Below, one piece after another: positions 55,453-63,723 of a stretch of 64,000 nt of DNA. The translations under genes were made by a program, and so were the position numbers. Below the pieces are notes generated by a model. That model was not told the DNA's origin and did no database searches. It saw only the letters and a program-made list of their open reading frames with translations. Source of the stretch: Iamia sp. SCSIO 61187 (GTDB taxonomy: Bacteria; Actinomycetota; Acidimicrobiia; Acidimicrobiales; Iamiaceae); assembly GCF_019443745.1 (NCBI RefSeq), contig NZ_CP050948.1, positions 2,294,001-2,358,000 on the forward strand. Direction: 5' to 3'. Position 1 is the first letter of the stretch; every line of letters starts with the position of its first letter.

Positions 55453-56058
55453 ATGCCTCGCACCCCCGCCCGCACGGTCGTCGCCAACATCACCCTGTCG
55501 CTGGACGGTCGGATCAACGGACCCGACGGTGAGCACGACATGGGTTGGATCGTGCCCCACGCCCTGTCCGACGGCGCCCGCGACCACATGCTGCGCGTGA
55601 CTGAGCCGGCGACGACGGTGCTGCTCGGGAGGAAGAACTACTCCGGCTTCGGCGAGTTCTGGCCGAGCGTCGCCAGCATGGAGCTCGCCGATCCCCGCGA
55701 CCGCGCCTTCTCGCGATGGCTCGACGCCACCGACAAGGTCGTGTTCTCGTCCACGCTGACCGACACCCCGTGGCGGGGGTCCCGCCTCGCCACCGCCGGG
55801 CCGGCGGCCACCGTCGCCGAGCTGCGGGAGGGAGCGGGCGGGGACATCGTCGTGCTGGCCTCGGTCAGCATCATCCGCCAGCTGCTCGAGGCCGACCTGG
55901 TCGACCGGCTGAGCATCATGCTCTGCCCGGTCGTGGTCGGCGGGGGCGACCGCCTGTTCGACGCCACGACCCCCGCCTCGGACTGGACCCCGGCCGGCTC
56001 CTGGCCGACCGAGACCGGGGCGACGGCGCTGCTCCTGGACCGCACCCGCACGGCCTGA
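55453..56058 (+). CDS. Dihydrofolate reductase family protein (RibD C-terminal type)
   Basis: 201 aa, DHFR/RibD-C fold. N-terminal VVANITLSLDGRINGPDGEHDMGW, LLGRKNYSGFGEFWP and the C-terminal LLEADLVDRLSIMLCPVVVGGGDRLF fit the family of flavin-reductase-like proteins. It probably reduces a small substrate with NADPH; the substrate is not known. The ATG at 55453 follows AGGAG five bases before; the GTG at 55435 would also be in frame. A second, different DHFR-family gene lies convergent at 56096. Confidence 0.85.
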   Translation: MPRTPARTVVANITLSLDGRINGPDGEHDMGWIVPHALSDGARDHMLRVTEPATTVLLGRKNYSGFGEFWPSVASMELADPRDRAFSRWLDATDKVVFSSTLTDTPWRGSRLATAGPAATVAELREGAGGDIVVLASVSIIRQLLEADLVDRLSIMLCPVVVGGGDRLFDATTPASDWTPAGSWPTETGATALLLDRTRTA

Positions 56059-56095
56059 CCGGTGGGGTCGAGGGGGGCGGACGGACCACCGCCGC

Positions 56096-56653
56096 TCACG
56101 CCGGCCGGTACCGGACGGCGACCGTGCCCGACCCGAGCTCGCGGCGATCCACGAGCTCGAGCTGGATGCGCTCGCGCAGGCCGGCGAGCAGGGTCGGCCC
56201 GTGACCGGCGAGGACCGGCTGCACGAGGAACTCGTACTCGTCGATCAACCCCAGGTCCGCCAGGGCCAGAGGGAGCGTCACGCCCCCCACGAACAGGCCC
56301 TCGCCGGGCTCCTCCTTGAGGCGCCGGACCGCGTCCCCCAGGTCGCCTCGCACCAGCTCGGCGTTCCAGTCGACCCTGCTCAGCGTGCTCGACACGACGT
56401 GCTTCTCGGCCCGGTCGATGGTCTCGGCGAACGGGATCTCCCACTCGTCCATCCAGTCGGGCCACGGGCCCGCGGCCGGCCGCCGCCACGCCGACTCCAT
56501 CATCTCGTAGGTCACCCGCCCGAACAGCAGGGCATCGGCCCGTCCCATCTGATCGGTCCAGTAGCGCATCGACTCCTCGTCGGGCGGGAGCCCGGCCTCG
56601 TGGTGGCAGCAGCCGTCGAGCGTGACGTTGATCGAGTAGCGGAGTGGTCTCAC
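56096..56653 (-). CDS. Dihydrofolate reductase family protein, second type
   Basis: 185 aa, DHFR fold. Visible motifs: RYSINVTLDGCCHHEAGLPPDEESMRYWTDQMGRADALLFGRVTYEMMESAW, FVGGVTLPLALADLGLIDEYEFLVQPVLAGHGPTLL. The start is GTG at 56653. Sequence is clearly different from the upstream DHFR-family protein, so the two are not a recent duplication. It has its own strand, separated by 37 bases at the 3' ends. Confidence 0.85.
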   Translation of the reverse strand: MRPLRYSINVTLDGCCHHEAGLPPDEESMRYWTDQMGRADALLFGRVTYEMMESAWRRPAAGPWPDWMDEWEIPFAETIDRAEKHVVSSTLSRVDWNAELVRGDLGDAVRRLKEEPGEGLFVGGVTLPLALADLGLIDEYEFLVQPVLAGHGPTLLAGLRERIQLELVDRRELGSGTVAVRYRPA

Positions 56654-56722
56654 CTGGTTGCTCTCCCTCGAGGGCGCGACGCGTTCACCGGACCGTGCTC
56701 AGACGGGCCTCGGCGCCGCTTC

Positions 56723-57376
56723 TCATCGGTGTCGGGCGGGGGGAGAACCCCCTGGCCCGTGCGCGGCGTAGCGCGCCGTGAAGGTGCGGACGGCCTCGTC
56801 GATCACCTGGGCGACGCGCTCGGCGCTCACCTCCCAGCCCGGCACCAGGAGCGTCGGCCAGAAGACGTAGTTGGAGATCATGCCGAGGAACTGGGTGGCG
56901 GCCAGGTCCACGTCGTCGACCTTCACCGTCGCCGCCTCGTGCTCGGCTCGGAGGTAGACGCGCACGGACTCGAAGGCGGGCATCTTCCCCTGCGAGAACT
57001 GCGCATCGGCCAGCTCGGGGAACCGCGGCAGCTCGGCGATGACGATCCGGAACAGGTCGGTCATCTGGGGCCGCCGCAACAGCTCGGCGTAGCGGTGACC
57101 GATGGTGGTGAGCCCGTCGACGACGTTGCCTGCGGGCGGAGGATCCTCCTCGTCCGCGGTCGCCCACGACTCGGTGACGATGGCGTCGAACAGGTCGGCC
57201 TTGCTCGGGAACTGCTTGAACAAGGTGGCCCGCGAGACACCCGAGCGCTCGGCGATCCGTGCCAGCGACGTGCGGTCGTAGCCCCGCTCGAGGAAGAGCT
57301 CGGTCGCGGCCGCCACGATCACGGCGCGCTTCTCCCGGGCGACGCGCTGGTGGTACGTCGGCACGACCGTGGCCAT
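56723..57376 (-). CDS. TetR-family repressor
   Basis: 217 aa. N-terminal helix-turn-helix AAATELFLERGYDRTSLARIAERSGVSRATLFKQFPSKADLFDAIV (about residues 21-66) and a ligand-binding C-terminal domain. It is divergent from the SDR/F420 gene pair. The ATG has a TAGGCT box six bases upstream, next to two identical-form operators (GGTGAG-N8-CTCACC) in the shared control region, so it probably represses itself and the SDR operon until a ligand binds. Confidence 0.92.
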   Translation of the reverse strand: MATVVPTYHQRVAREKRAVIVAAATELFLERGYDRTSLARIAERSGVSRATLFKQFPSKADLFDAIVTESWATADEEDPPPAGNVVDGLTTIGHRYAELLRRPQMTDLFRIVIAELPRFPELADAQFSQGKMPAFESVRVYLRAEHEAATVKVDDVDLAATQFLGMISNYVFWPTLLVPGWEVSAERVAQVIDEAVRTFTARYAAHGPGGSPPARHR

Positions 57377-57382
57377 GGATCG

Positions 57383-57388
57383 AGCCTA
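57383..57388 (-). promoter_or_regulatory. -10 box for the TetR gene
   Basis: TAGGCT on the minus strand, six bases before the ATG at 57376. The first TetR-type operator starts four bases further upstream. Confidence 0.6.
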
Positions 57389-57391
57389 CGA

Positions 57392-57411
57392 GGTGAGTGG
57401 GTTGTCTCACC
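57392..57411. promoter_or_regulatory. TetR-type operator 1
   Basis: GGTGAG-N8-CTCACC (perfect six-base arms). It sits between the -10 and presumed -35 of the tetR gene, and overlaps the TTGTCT -35 of the SDR promoter. Confidence 0.65.
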
Positions 57412-57430
57412 ACTGCCCCCGCCCTAGCGT
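57402..57430 (+). promoter_or_regulatory. Promoter of the SDR-F420 operon
   Basis: TTGTCT (57402-57407), 17-base spacer, TAGCGT (57425-57430). Both operators touch this promoter. Confidence 0.5.
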
Positions 57431-57439
57431 CGAAGAAGA

Positions 57440-57459
57440 GGTGAGCCACTCGGCTCACC
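57440..57459. promoter_or_regulatory. TetR-type operator 2
   Basis: GGTGAG-N8-CTCACC, second copy, 48 bases from operator 1 and with the same eight-base spacer length but different spacer sequence. It lies just after the SDR promoter start point. Confidence 0.65.
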
Positions 57460-57478
57460 GCTCGTGAGAGGAACCTCC

Positions 57479-58258
57479 ATGAACCGCTTCGACGACCAGA
57501 CCGTGCTCGTGACCGGTGGGACCGGTGGCCAGGGCTCGAGCCACGTGCGCGCCTTCCATGCCGAGGGCGCGAACGTGGTGATCGCCGACATCGACGCCGA
57601 ACGCGGCGTCGCCCTCGCCGCCGAGCTCGGCACCCGTGCTCGCTTCACCCGCCTCGACGTCACCGACGAGAGCTCGTGGTCCGCCGCCGTGCAGGAGGCC
57701 GAGAGCGCCTTCGGCGCCGTGCACGTGCTCGTCAACAACGCGGGCGTCCAGAACCCGCCGGTGCCGATCGAGGAGACGGACCGGGCCACGTGGTCGCGGA
57801 TCCTCGACATCAACCTCACCGGGACGTTCCTCGGCATCAAGGTCGCCGCCCCCGCCCTGCGCCGCGCCACAGGGGGAGCCATCGTCAACATCGCCTCGAC
57901 GATGGGCCTGGGCGGCACCGCGCACTACGCGCCGTACGTCGCCAGCAAGTGGGCCGTGCGCGGTCTCACCCAGACGGCGGCGCTCGAGCTCGGGCGCGAC
58001 CTCATCCGGGTGAACACCATCCACCCGGGCGTCATCGCGACCTCCTTCATCCAGGAACCGGCCGCGGGCGCCACCGTCGCCATCGCCGACGTCTACTCCC
58101 CCGAGCCGTTCGCCATCCCGCGCCTGGGAGAGCCGAGCGACGTCACCGGGCTGCTCCTGTTCCTCGCCTCGTCGGACGCGTCGTTCATCACGGGGTCGGA
58201 GTTCGTCATCGACGGTGGGCTCCTCCTCGGGCCCGCCCTCCCGGCCGAGGCCGCATGA
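57479..58258 (+). CDS. Short-chain dehydrogenase/reductase
   Basis: 259 aa classical SDR. Cofactor motif TGGTGGQGS at 12-20, NNAG, catalytic Tyr153-x3-Lys157 in YVASK, and the active-site Ser in IASTMG. NAD(H) is suggested by the Asp after the second strand (VVIADIDAERG). The ATG at 57479 has AGAGGA upstream. Co-transcribed with the F420-type gene (overlap ATGA at 58255-58258) and controlled by the TetR protein. Substrate not known. Confidence 0.92.
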   Translation: MNRFDDQTVLVTGGTGGQGSSHVRAFHAEGANVVIADIDAERGVALAAELGTRARFTRLDVTDESSWSAAVQEAESAFGAVHVLVNNAGVQNPPVPIEETDRATWSRILDINLTGTFLGIKVAAPALRRATGGAIVNIASTMGLGGTAHYAPYVASKWAVRGLTQTAALELGRDLIRVNTIHPGVIATSFIQEPAAGATVAIADVYSPEPFAIPRLGEPSDVTGLLLFLASSDASFITGSEFVIDGGLLLGPALPAEAA

Positions 58259-58731
58259 GCGGCCCGGACACGACCGGAGGGGACGACTCCGCCCCGGACG
58301 CGCCCTTGTCGCACCTGCCAGACCACATCCGGCGGACCATCGAGATCACACCCGCCGCCGGCACCCGCGAGAGGATCATCGACATCACGACGCGGGGGCG
58401 CCGCACCGGCCGACCACGCCGCATCGAGATCTTCTTCTACCGAGCTGCGGGCCGCACCTACCTCTGCAGCGGCGCCGGCGGGTCCGCGACCGACTGGCAC
58501 GCGAACCTCCTCGCCGATCCCGACTTCACGTTCCACCTCAAGAACGGGGTCCGCGCCGACCTGCCGGCACGGGCCACGCCGGTCACCGACCCCGTCGAAC
58601 GCCAGGCCGTGCTGGAGGAGATCGTCGCCGACCTCAACCAGCCCCACGACCCCGGCACCATCCGGCCGACACGGCTCGAAGACTGGGCGGACAGCCGACT
58701 GATGCGCATCGACTTCGGTCGCCGGTCGTGA
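58255..58731 (+). CDS. F420-dependent nitroreductase/deazaflavin family protein
   Basis: 158 aa split-barrel protein of the deazaflavin-dependent nitroreductase (DUF385) family. Key segment: TTRGRRTGRPRRIEIFFYRAAGRTYLCSGAGGSATDWHANLLADPDFTFHLK. It would use reduced F420. The start overlaps the SDR stop. The pair SDR + F420 protein under TetR control suggests reduction or detoxification of a ketone or quinone-type compound. Confidence 0.88.
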   Translation: MSGPDTTGGDDSAPDAPLSHLPDHIRRTIEITPAAGTRERIIDITTRGRRTGRPRRIEIFFYRAAGRTYLCSGAGGSATDWHANLLADPDFTFHLKNGVRADLPARATPVTDPVERQAVLEEIVADLNQPHDPGTIRPTRLEDWADSRLMRIDFGRRS

Positions 58732-58770
58732 TCGCCTCGGCCCAGGAGGCAGGAGACGCCGGCCCGGTGG

Positions 58771-58962
58771 TCAGGGAGCGGCGCCCTCGTGGATCATCTC
58801 GCTCAGCCCCTGCCGCAGCTCAGGGCCGTCCTCGTGGCCGTGGACAGCGACGGCGTGGGCTGCGGCCGCGTCGAGCAGCTCCTGCTCGCTGTCGGCCGAG
58901 ATCGAGAGGGTGCAGTCCGCCTCGCTCGGCATCTCACGGCAGTCGACGTACATGCGCGTCAT
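58771..58962 (-). CDS. DUF1059-type small protein
   Basis: 63 aa. MYVDCREMPSEADCTLSISADSEQELLDAAAAHAVAVHGHEDGPELRQGLSEMIHEGA matches the DUF1059 pattern (N-terminal Cys, then a helix with His and the C-terminal MIHEG-like end). The ATG at 58962 has GAGGAG six bases upstream. Role unknown; such proteins are usually small soluble stress-linked proteins. Confidence 0.75.
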   Translation of the reverse strand: MTRMYVDCREMPSEADCTLSISADSEQELLDAAAAHAVAVHGHEDGPELRQGLSEMIHEGAAP

Positions 58963-59244
58963 CGCGATCTCCTCGGGTTCGCGGGCTCCTCCCATAGGCG
59001 CGCTCGAGGGGCCCCCTGTCAACCAAGGAGGATGACCGCCCCCGACCCAAGGCCGAGGCGGGCGTGAGCGCACGACAACGAGGAGAGCCCTCCGGAGAGC
59101 CACCCTCCCGTCGTCTTCCAGCCGTCGTGGTGGACGGGCTGGCGCCTTCGTAGGCGACATTGACCGCGAAGGTCCCCTCCGCATCCATCCGGCTGCCTGC
59201 GATCTTGTCCTCGCCGAGCAAGCCCTGACACGAGAACGTGCCCC
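58963..59244. other. 282 bases without a supported gene
   Basis: No reading frame with a start signal, no clear promoter and no repeat. A minus-strand frame across 59019-59231 reads through Arg/Gly-rich nonsense and is not supported. This begins the less gene-dense right part of the window. Confidence 0.5.
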
Positions 59245-59439
59245 TTGAGGTTCCCTTCGGCCGATGAGATCGTCGGCTACCGGGCCGCCATCCACGCCAC
59301 CTGGGCACGGGGACGACGCCCCAGGGCCTGCCACCTCCCCTCGCTCGACGAAGACCCTCGCGACCACGGAGCCCGCGACGGCGCCTCGCCGGACTTCCTG
59401 GCCGGCTGGCGAACAGGGATCGACGCCGCCGGCTGGTGA
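59245..59439 (+). CDS. Possible small protein, weak
   Basis: TTG-led frame of 64 aa (starting RFPSADEIVGYRAAIHATW). No Shine-Dalgarno sequence and no family resemblance. The composition (GYRAAIHATW, SPDFLAGWRTGIDAAGW) looks protein-like and may be a fragment of a larger gene. Reported only to account for the stretch. Confidence 0.25.
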   Translation: MRFPSADEIVGYRAAIHATWARGRRPRACHLPSLDEDPRDHGARDGASPDFLAGWRTGIDAAGW

Positions 59440-59535
59440 CGGGTCGCGCCACGCCCCCCGCTCCGAAGGCCCGAGGGATGGTGGCACGGGGTTCTACCGA
59501 TGCCGTACCGGAGCTGACGCCGGCACAGTCTCCGC

Positions 59536-59865
59536 ATGGCCCGGCTGTCCCAACCCAAGACCGCTGACCTTTGCGCCCGACACCGAGGGACGCTCCTGCG
59601 CGGACTCGCATTGGTGGCAGTTGCCGGCGTGGTGGCCTGTGGGTCAGGAGGCGACGACGTCGACCCGGTGACGGCGTACTGCGATGGAATCGACGAGTAC
59701 ATCGCCCGCTACGACGAGCTCGACGAAGAGGAGAGAATCCGGTTGGGGACAGAGTTCTCCAACGCGGGGGAACAGATCGAAGGTAGGCCCGCCCGGGCAG
59801 AGGCGTGCAAGGCTCGCTATGACGAGTTCCGGGAGCAGAACCGACCGCCTCTCGAAGGGCAGTGA
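59536..59865 (+). CDS. Small lipoprotein, function unknown
   Basis: 109 aa. Basic start (RHRGTLLRG), hydrophobic segment and lipobox VVAC (Cys about 35), then an acidic helical domain (DPVTAYCDGIDEYIARYDELDEEERIRLGTEF) with one Cys pair possible (Cys48, Cys93 region). No named family. No clear ribosome binding site; the ATG is the only start that keeps the signal peptide. Confidence 0.65.
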   Translation: MARLSQPKTADLCARHRGTLLRGLALVAVAGVVACGSGGDDVDPVTAYCDGIDEYIARYDELDEEERIRLGTEFSNAGEQIEGRPARAEACKARYDEFREQNRPPLEGQ

Positions 59866-59955
59866 CGCGGCCTTCCAAACAGACGCGGCACCGCCCCCGA
59901 CCCGAAGGCCGAGGGCCGAGGGCGGCGCAGGTGTCCGGTCTGAGACAGGTGGGAC

Positions 59956-60138
59956 CTAGGCGCTCCCGGGACGGGTCCCTCCCTGCAACTCGCACAGGGC
60001 CCACGCCTCCTCGTTGCGAGTCGCCTGGTCGGTGTCCTGCTCCACCCATCGGGCGAACAGGTCGAGCCACTCCTGCGTCGCCGGCGTCACCTCGACGCTC
60101 GGGTCAAACGTGATGGGTGTCGTCTTGGGTGTGGTCAC
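59956..60138 (-). CDS. Small soluble protein next to the tRNA scar
   Basis: 60 aa from GTG 60138 (VTTPKTTPITFDPSVEV start), with a good GGAGG five bases upstream. It contains a helical patch (ATQEWLDLFARWVEQDTDQATRNEEAWALCELQGG). It is preceded by two near-identical GGTGACCAACC units. It is about 110 bases from the tRNA-Pro fragment. No known family; the size fits an accessory element gene, but it lies on the chromosome side of the scar by my reading. Confidence 0.5.
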   Translation of the reverse strand: MTTPKTTPITFDPSVEVTPATQEWLDLFARWVEQDTDQATRNEEAWALCELQGGTRPGSA

Positions 60139-60207
60139 TGCTGCCTCCTGGCTGTAGGTGCTGACCGGGTTGGTCACCCGGTTGGTCACCTCGGCTGAGG
60201 AAACAGG

Positions 60208-60233
60208 AGAGCCGGCCCTTGCGGACCGGCTCT
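60208..60233 (-). terminator. Hairpin after the tRNA-Pro fragment
   Basis: Arms AGAGCCGG and CCGGCTCT, followed on the minus strand by CCTGTTT. It lies 15 bases beyond the 3' end of the tRNA fragment and looks like the original tRNA terminator. Confidence 0.6.
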
Positions 60234-60248
60234 GACCTGCGGATTCGG

Positions 60249-60299
60249 TGGTCGGGCTGGGGAGATTCGAACTCCCGACCTCTTGACCCCCAGTTCAAA
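60249..60299 (-). tRNA. 3' half of tRNA-Pro(GGG), integration scar
   Basis: On the minus strand: anticodon loop CTGGGGG (anticodon GGG) with 3' stem TCAAG, variable loop, T-arm GGGAG-TTCGAAT-CTCCC, acceptor strand CAGCCCG, discriminator A and encoded CCA. The 5' half (D-arm and CGGGCTG acceptor strand) is absent; nothing matching occurs in the next 100 bases. Upstream the sequence changes to CTTTGAA at the anticodon. A tRNA cut at the anticodon loop with an intact 3' half is the usual mark of an attachment site of an integrated element. Confidence 0.8.
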
Positions 60300-60304
60300 G
60301 TGCC

Positions 60305-60664
60305 TTGCTTTTTCTGGTGTCACTGCGTGCCGCGCAGTGCGCTGACCTGGGGTTTCATCTCTTGTTGAGTCCACCGAGACCGGTCTCGTCCACCGCTTCC
60401 GCCGGCGGCCACGTCGTCATCCCTGCGAAGGATCTCGCGCAGCTCGTCCCCGGGCGAGCGAAGGACATCGGGGCCTTGACGAAGCGGGAGCGAGAGGTCC
60501 TCCATCTCGTCGCCGAGGGTCTGACCAACCAGGCCATCGCGGCCGAACTCGTGCTGAGCGTCCACACGGTCCGGACCCACGTCCAGACGATCCTCACCAA
60601 GCTCGGGGCCCACTCGAAGCTCGAGGCCGCCGCCGTCGCCAAGCGTCGTCGCATCCTTCGCTGA
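60305..60664 (+). pseudogene. LuxR-type DNA-binding domain, N-terminally truncated regulator
   Basis: The last 65 residues are a NarL/LuxR helix-turn-helix (LTKREREVLHLVAEGLTNQAIAAELVLSVHTVRTHVQTILTKLGAHSKLEAAA). Before it is a linker (VVIPAKDLAQLVPGRA) of the kind that follows a receiver domain, but the receiver is missing. The sequence before the linker runs into the tRNA scar and contains an inverted repeat (CACTGCG/CGCAGTG at 60321-60339) and no good start (only TTG). It looks like a response regulator cut by the integration event. A DNA-binding-only product from an alternative start is not excluded. Confidence 0.65.
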
Positions 60665-60804
60665 AACCTCACCTACGACTGATGTCGTACTTGCGAAATG
60701 GCTCTCGCGCCGGTGTTCTCGCATCGCTCGAGGCACGAACATGAGTCATCCGCGCGCTGCTGCGTAAGCCGCGCCACACCTGCCTGCCGCGGGGAGAGAC
60801 ACCA

Positions 60805-63056
60805 ATGGGACCTGACATCAGCACCGAGGCGCCAATCGGTGCCTCGCTGTCCATGGAGCTGATCGAGGCTGCCTTCCGCGCCACGCCGAACGGTGTCGTG
60901 ATCCAGGATCCGTTCGGCGTGATCGTGGCGGCCAACCGGGCCGCAGAGGTGATCCTGGGTCTCACCGCCGATGAGATGCTGGGCCGCACGAGCCATGATC
61001 AGCGGTGGGGGACGATCCACGCCGACGGGACACCCTTTCCCGGCGAGAGCCACCCGTCGATGGTCGCACTGCGCACCGGTGAGCCGGTTCGCGGCGTCGT
61101 CATGGGGGTGTACACCCCGACCGCACAGCTCCGATGGCTGCGTGTCGACTCGACACCTCTGGTCATCGGGGAGGTGGTCGAAGGCGTGGCCACGTTCTTC
61201 GTCGACATCACCGAGCAGCGCCGCGCCGAGGACGGCAGGCGAGAGGCGGAGGACCACCTCAGGATCGCCACCCACGCAGGTCGTGTGGGCGTGTTCGAGT
61301 GGGACCCGGCAGAGGAGACGATCTGGGTCGACGAGGAGGCCGCTCGCATCTGTGGCTGCCCAGGACTCGCCAAGCGCGGCCCGATCGAGGTGCTCCTCAC
61401 CGCAGTGCATCCCGAGGATCGGAGCCGAGCCGAGCGCCAGATGCGCGAGGCCTTCACGGGTGGGGGCCCGGCCGGGGGAGCTTTCCGAGTCGTGCACCCG
61501 GACGGGACCGTGCGGTTCGTCCTCGTGCAAGCCGACGTCCGCTCCGACGCCGAGGGTGGATCGCGGCTCACGGGTGCGGTCGTCGACGTCACCGATCTCC
61601 ACGGCGCGAACCAGCGGGTGGTCGACCTGCTCGAGTCCATGCCCGAGGCCTACTTCTCCATCGACCGCGACTACCGGTTCACCTACCTGAACCCTGCTGC
61701 GGAAGCGCTGCTCGGCCGCGACCGGTCCGTTCTCTCCGGTCGAATCCTGTGGCACGAGTTCGGCGAGCTGATCGGCTCCCAGTTCGAGGAGCTGTACCGA
61801 TCGATCATGGACGAAGGAGGTATGGGGGAGGTCGAGGCGTACTACCCGCCGCACCGCCGGTGGTACGAGGTCCGCGCGCACGCCATCCCCGAGGGAGTGG
61901 CCGCGTACTTCCACGACGTGACGGATCGCCGGATCGCCGCCGCTGAACGCGACCGCCTGCTGGCTGCGGAACGGGAAGCCCGCGTCGTCGCCGAGCATGC
62001 TCGCGTCGAGCTCGCGTTCAGAGCGACCCACGACAGCCTCACCGGACTCCCGAACCGGGACAACCTCCACACCTGGATCGTTGGGCGGCTGGAGCTCAAG
62101 CGTCCCACCCGTGAGTTCTGCGTGTGTCCGTTCGACCTCGGCGGCCGGCAGATCGTCGTCACCGCCAGCGCCGGCCTCGTCTTCGCGCACTCCCACCGTG
62201 ACGCCGAGTCGCTCATCAGGGACGCCGACGCTGCGCTCTTCCGCGCCAAGGACGCGGGGAGGGATCGGATCGTCGTCTTCGACGACGAGATCCGAGCGGC
62301 AGCGCTCGCCCGCGTCGAGATCGAGGCCGATCTCCGCGAGGCCCTCGGTCGCGGCGATCTCGTCGCCCACTACCAGCCGGCCTTCTCGATGAGTACCGGT
62401 GCCGTCCTCGGCCTGGAGGCACTCGCCCGATGGACCCATCCTCTTCACGGGCTCATCCCTCCGAGCAGGTTCATCCCGGTCGCATCCGAGACCGGACTCA
62501 TCAACGTGCTGACGACCCGGATGCTCGACCAGGCAGCGCGCGACGCGGCGGAAGCAGCAGCGATCACGGGCAACCCCGAGGTCGTGATGTGGGTGAATGT
62601 CACCCCGCAGCAGCTCACCGAACGGTGCTTCGCCGACGCAGTGCTGGGAGGGCTCGACGAGCGCGGACTTCCCGCACGGCGGTTCGGGATCGAGGTCGTG
62701 GAGACCGCGCTCCTCGACGACTCCGACTCCGTCGCGGTCACGCTGCGCCGTCTCGCCTCGAGCGGGGTGCAGATCGCAATCGACGACTTCGGTACCGGTC
62801 ACTCGTCGCTCCACCGCCTGCACGAGTATCCGGTCGATCTGCTCAAGATCGATCAATCGTTCGTCGCTCGTCTCGCCGACCCGGCGGGCCGTCCGATCGT
62901 CGCCACCATCGTCCACCTCGCTCACGCGATCGGCGCGAGGGCGTGCGCCGAAGGCGTCGGACCGAGGAGCAGCTGCGTCTCCTGGGTGAGCTCGGTGTCG
63001 ACTGCGTATCTGGTTTCCACCTCGCCGCGCCCGACCGCCTCGAGAACCTCTGGTAG
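60805..63056 (+). pseudogene. Multi-PAS GGDEF-EAL signalling protein, internally deleted and frameshifted
   Basis: About 750 codons. Three PAS-type sensor domains (about 16-140, 145-270, 272-395), then a GGDEF domain (starts DSLTGLPNR at 410) that passes directly from LPNRDNLH to PFDLGGRQIVVTASAG at 442, lacking about 90 residues including the GGDEF signature. The EAL domain follows (EALAR 538-542, NVTPQQL, IEVVETALL, IDDFGTGHSSL, KIDQSF). After CAEGV (about 62958) the frame shifts: the expected TEEQLRLLGELGVDCVSGFHLAAP continues in the next frame and ends at 63056. One base is missing. Cyclase activity is lost; EAL activity is doubtful. Confidence 0.85.
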
Positions 63057-63215
63057 CAGCGCGGACCCGGCGGCCCGAGCGCGCCGCCGACGGGGGGTTC
63101 GACCGGCTGGAGCTACGGCAGATGCAGTACCGGCGAGTTGGTGCGCACAGCGCTGTCTCGAGCGACGCCATCTCCTGATCCAAGTGGGAGCACCTCGCGA
63201 ACACAGGAGACAGCC

Positions 63216-63683
63216 GTGAGCATCTTGCGATCAGCGCGACAAGCGTCCGTGGCCACGAACGGTCACACGGAACGTCCGCAGCAGCGGACGAGCGGTGGGA
63301 GTCCGGCGGCACGTGCCGGTGGTCACCGCGCAACCGTGAGCGTCCCCCTCATCGTGGCCGCCGACGTCGCTCCGATCCACGATCGGCGAACCATTCATCT
63401 GGGTGAGACGCTCGAGATCAGCCCAGCAGGCGTCGAGTGCGTCCTGCCTGAACCGATCCCGGCGGGCGAACGCGTCCGGTTCCGATGTGAGATCCCTGGA
63501 CGCAGACAACCCCTCGCAGTGGATGTCGAAGGCACCATCCGATGGTGTCGCACCGTGCGTGCGAACCACCTCGTTCTCGGCCGCGACGTCGTTCACCACT
63601 ACGTCGACTTTGCCCCGATGGCGAGCTCGGTCGAGGACGCCATCGTGTCGGCGCTCTTCTTCCTCGAGACGAACCGATCGTGA
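63216..63683 (+). CDS. PilZ-like domain protein
   Basis: 155 aa. N-terminal disordered region (1-45), then a PilZ-type beta-barrel (HLGETLEISPAGVECVLPEPIPAGERVRFRCEIP ... AVDVEGTIRWCRTV ... VHHYVDFAPMASSVEDAIVSALFFLETN). The exact RxxxR c-di-GMP motif is not clear (RAGGHRATV is a candidate). Start GTG at 63216 with AGGAGA six bases before. Placement next to the EAL gene suggests cyclic-di-GMP signalling. No signal peptide. Confidence 0.65.
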   Translation: MSILRSARQASVATNGHTERPQQRTSGGSPAARAGGHRATVSVPLIVAADVAPIHDRRTIHLGETLEISPAGVECVLPEPIPAGERVRFRCEIPGRRQPLAVDVEGTIRWCRTVRANHLVLGRDVVHHYVDFAPMASSVEDAIVSALFFLETNRS

Positions 63684-63723
63684 TGATCCGGGTCAGGGAA
63701 GTCCCCTGCCGGTGTGACAGGGG

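Noticed and set aside
58963-59535. Minus-strand frames reading FSCQGLLGEDKIAG and similar
   Set aside because: They lack start signals and homology; kept as unassigned sequence.
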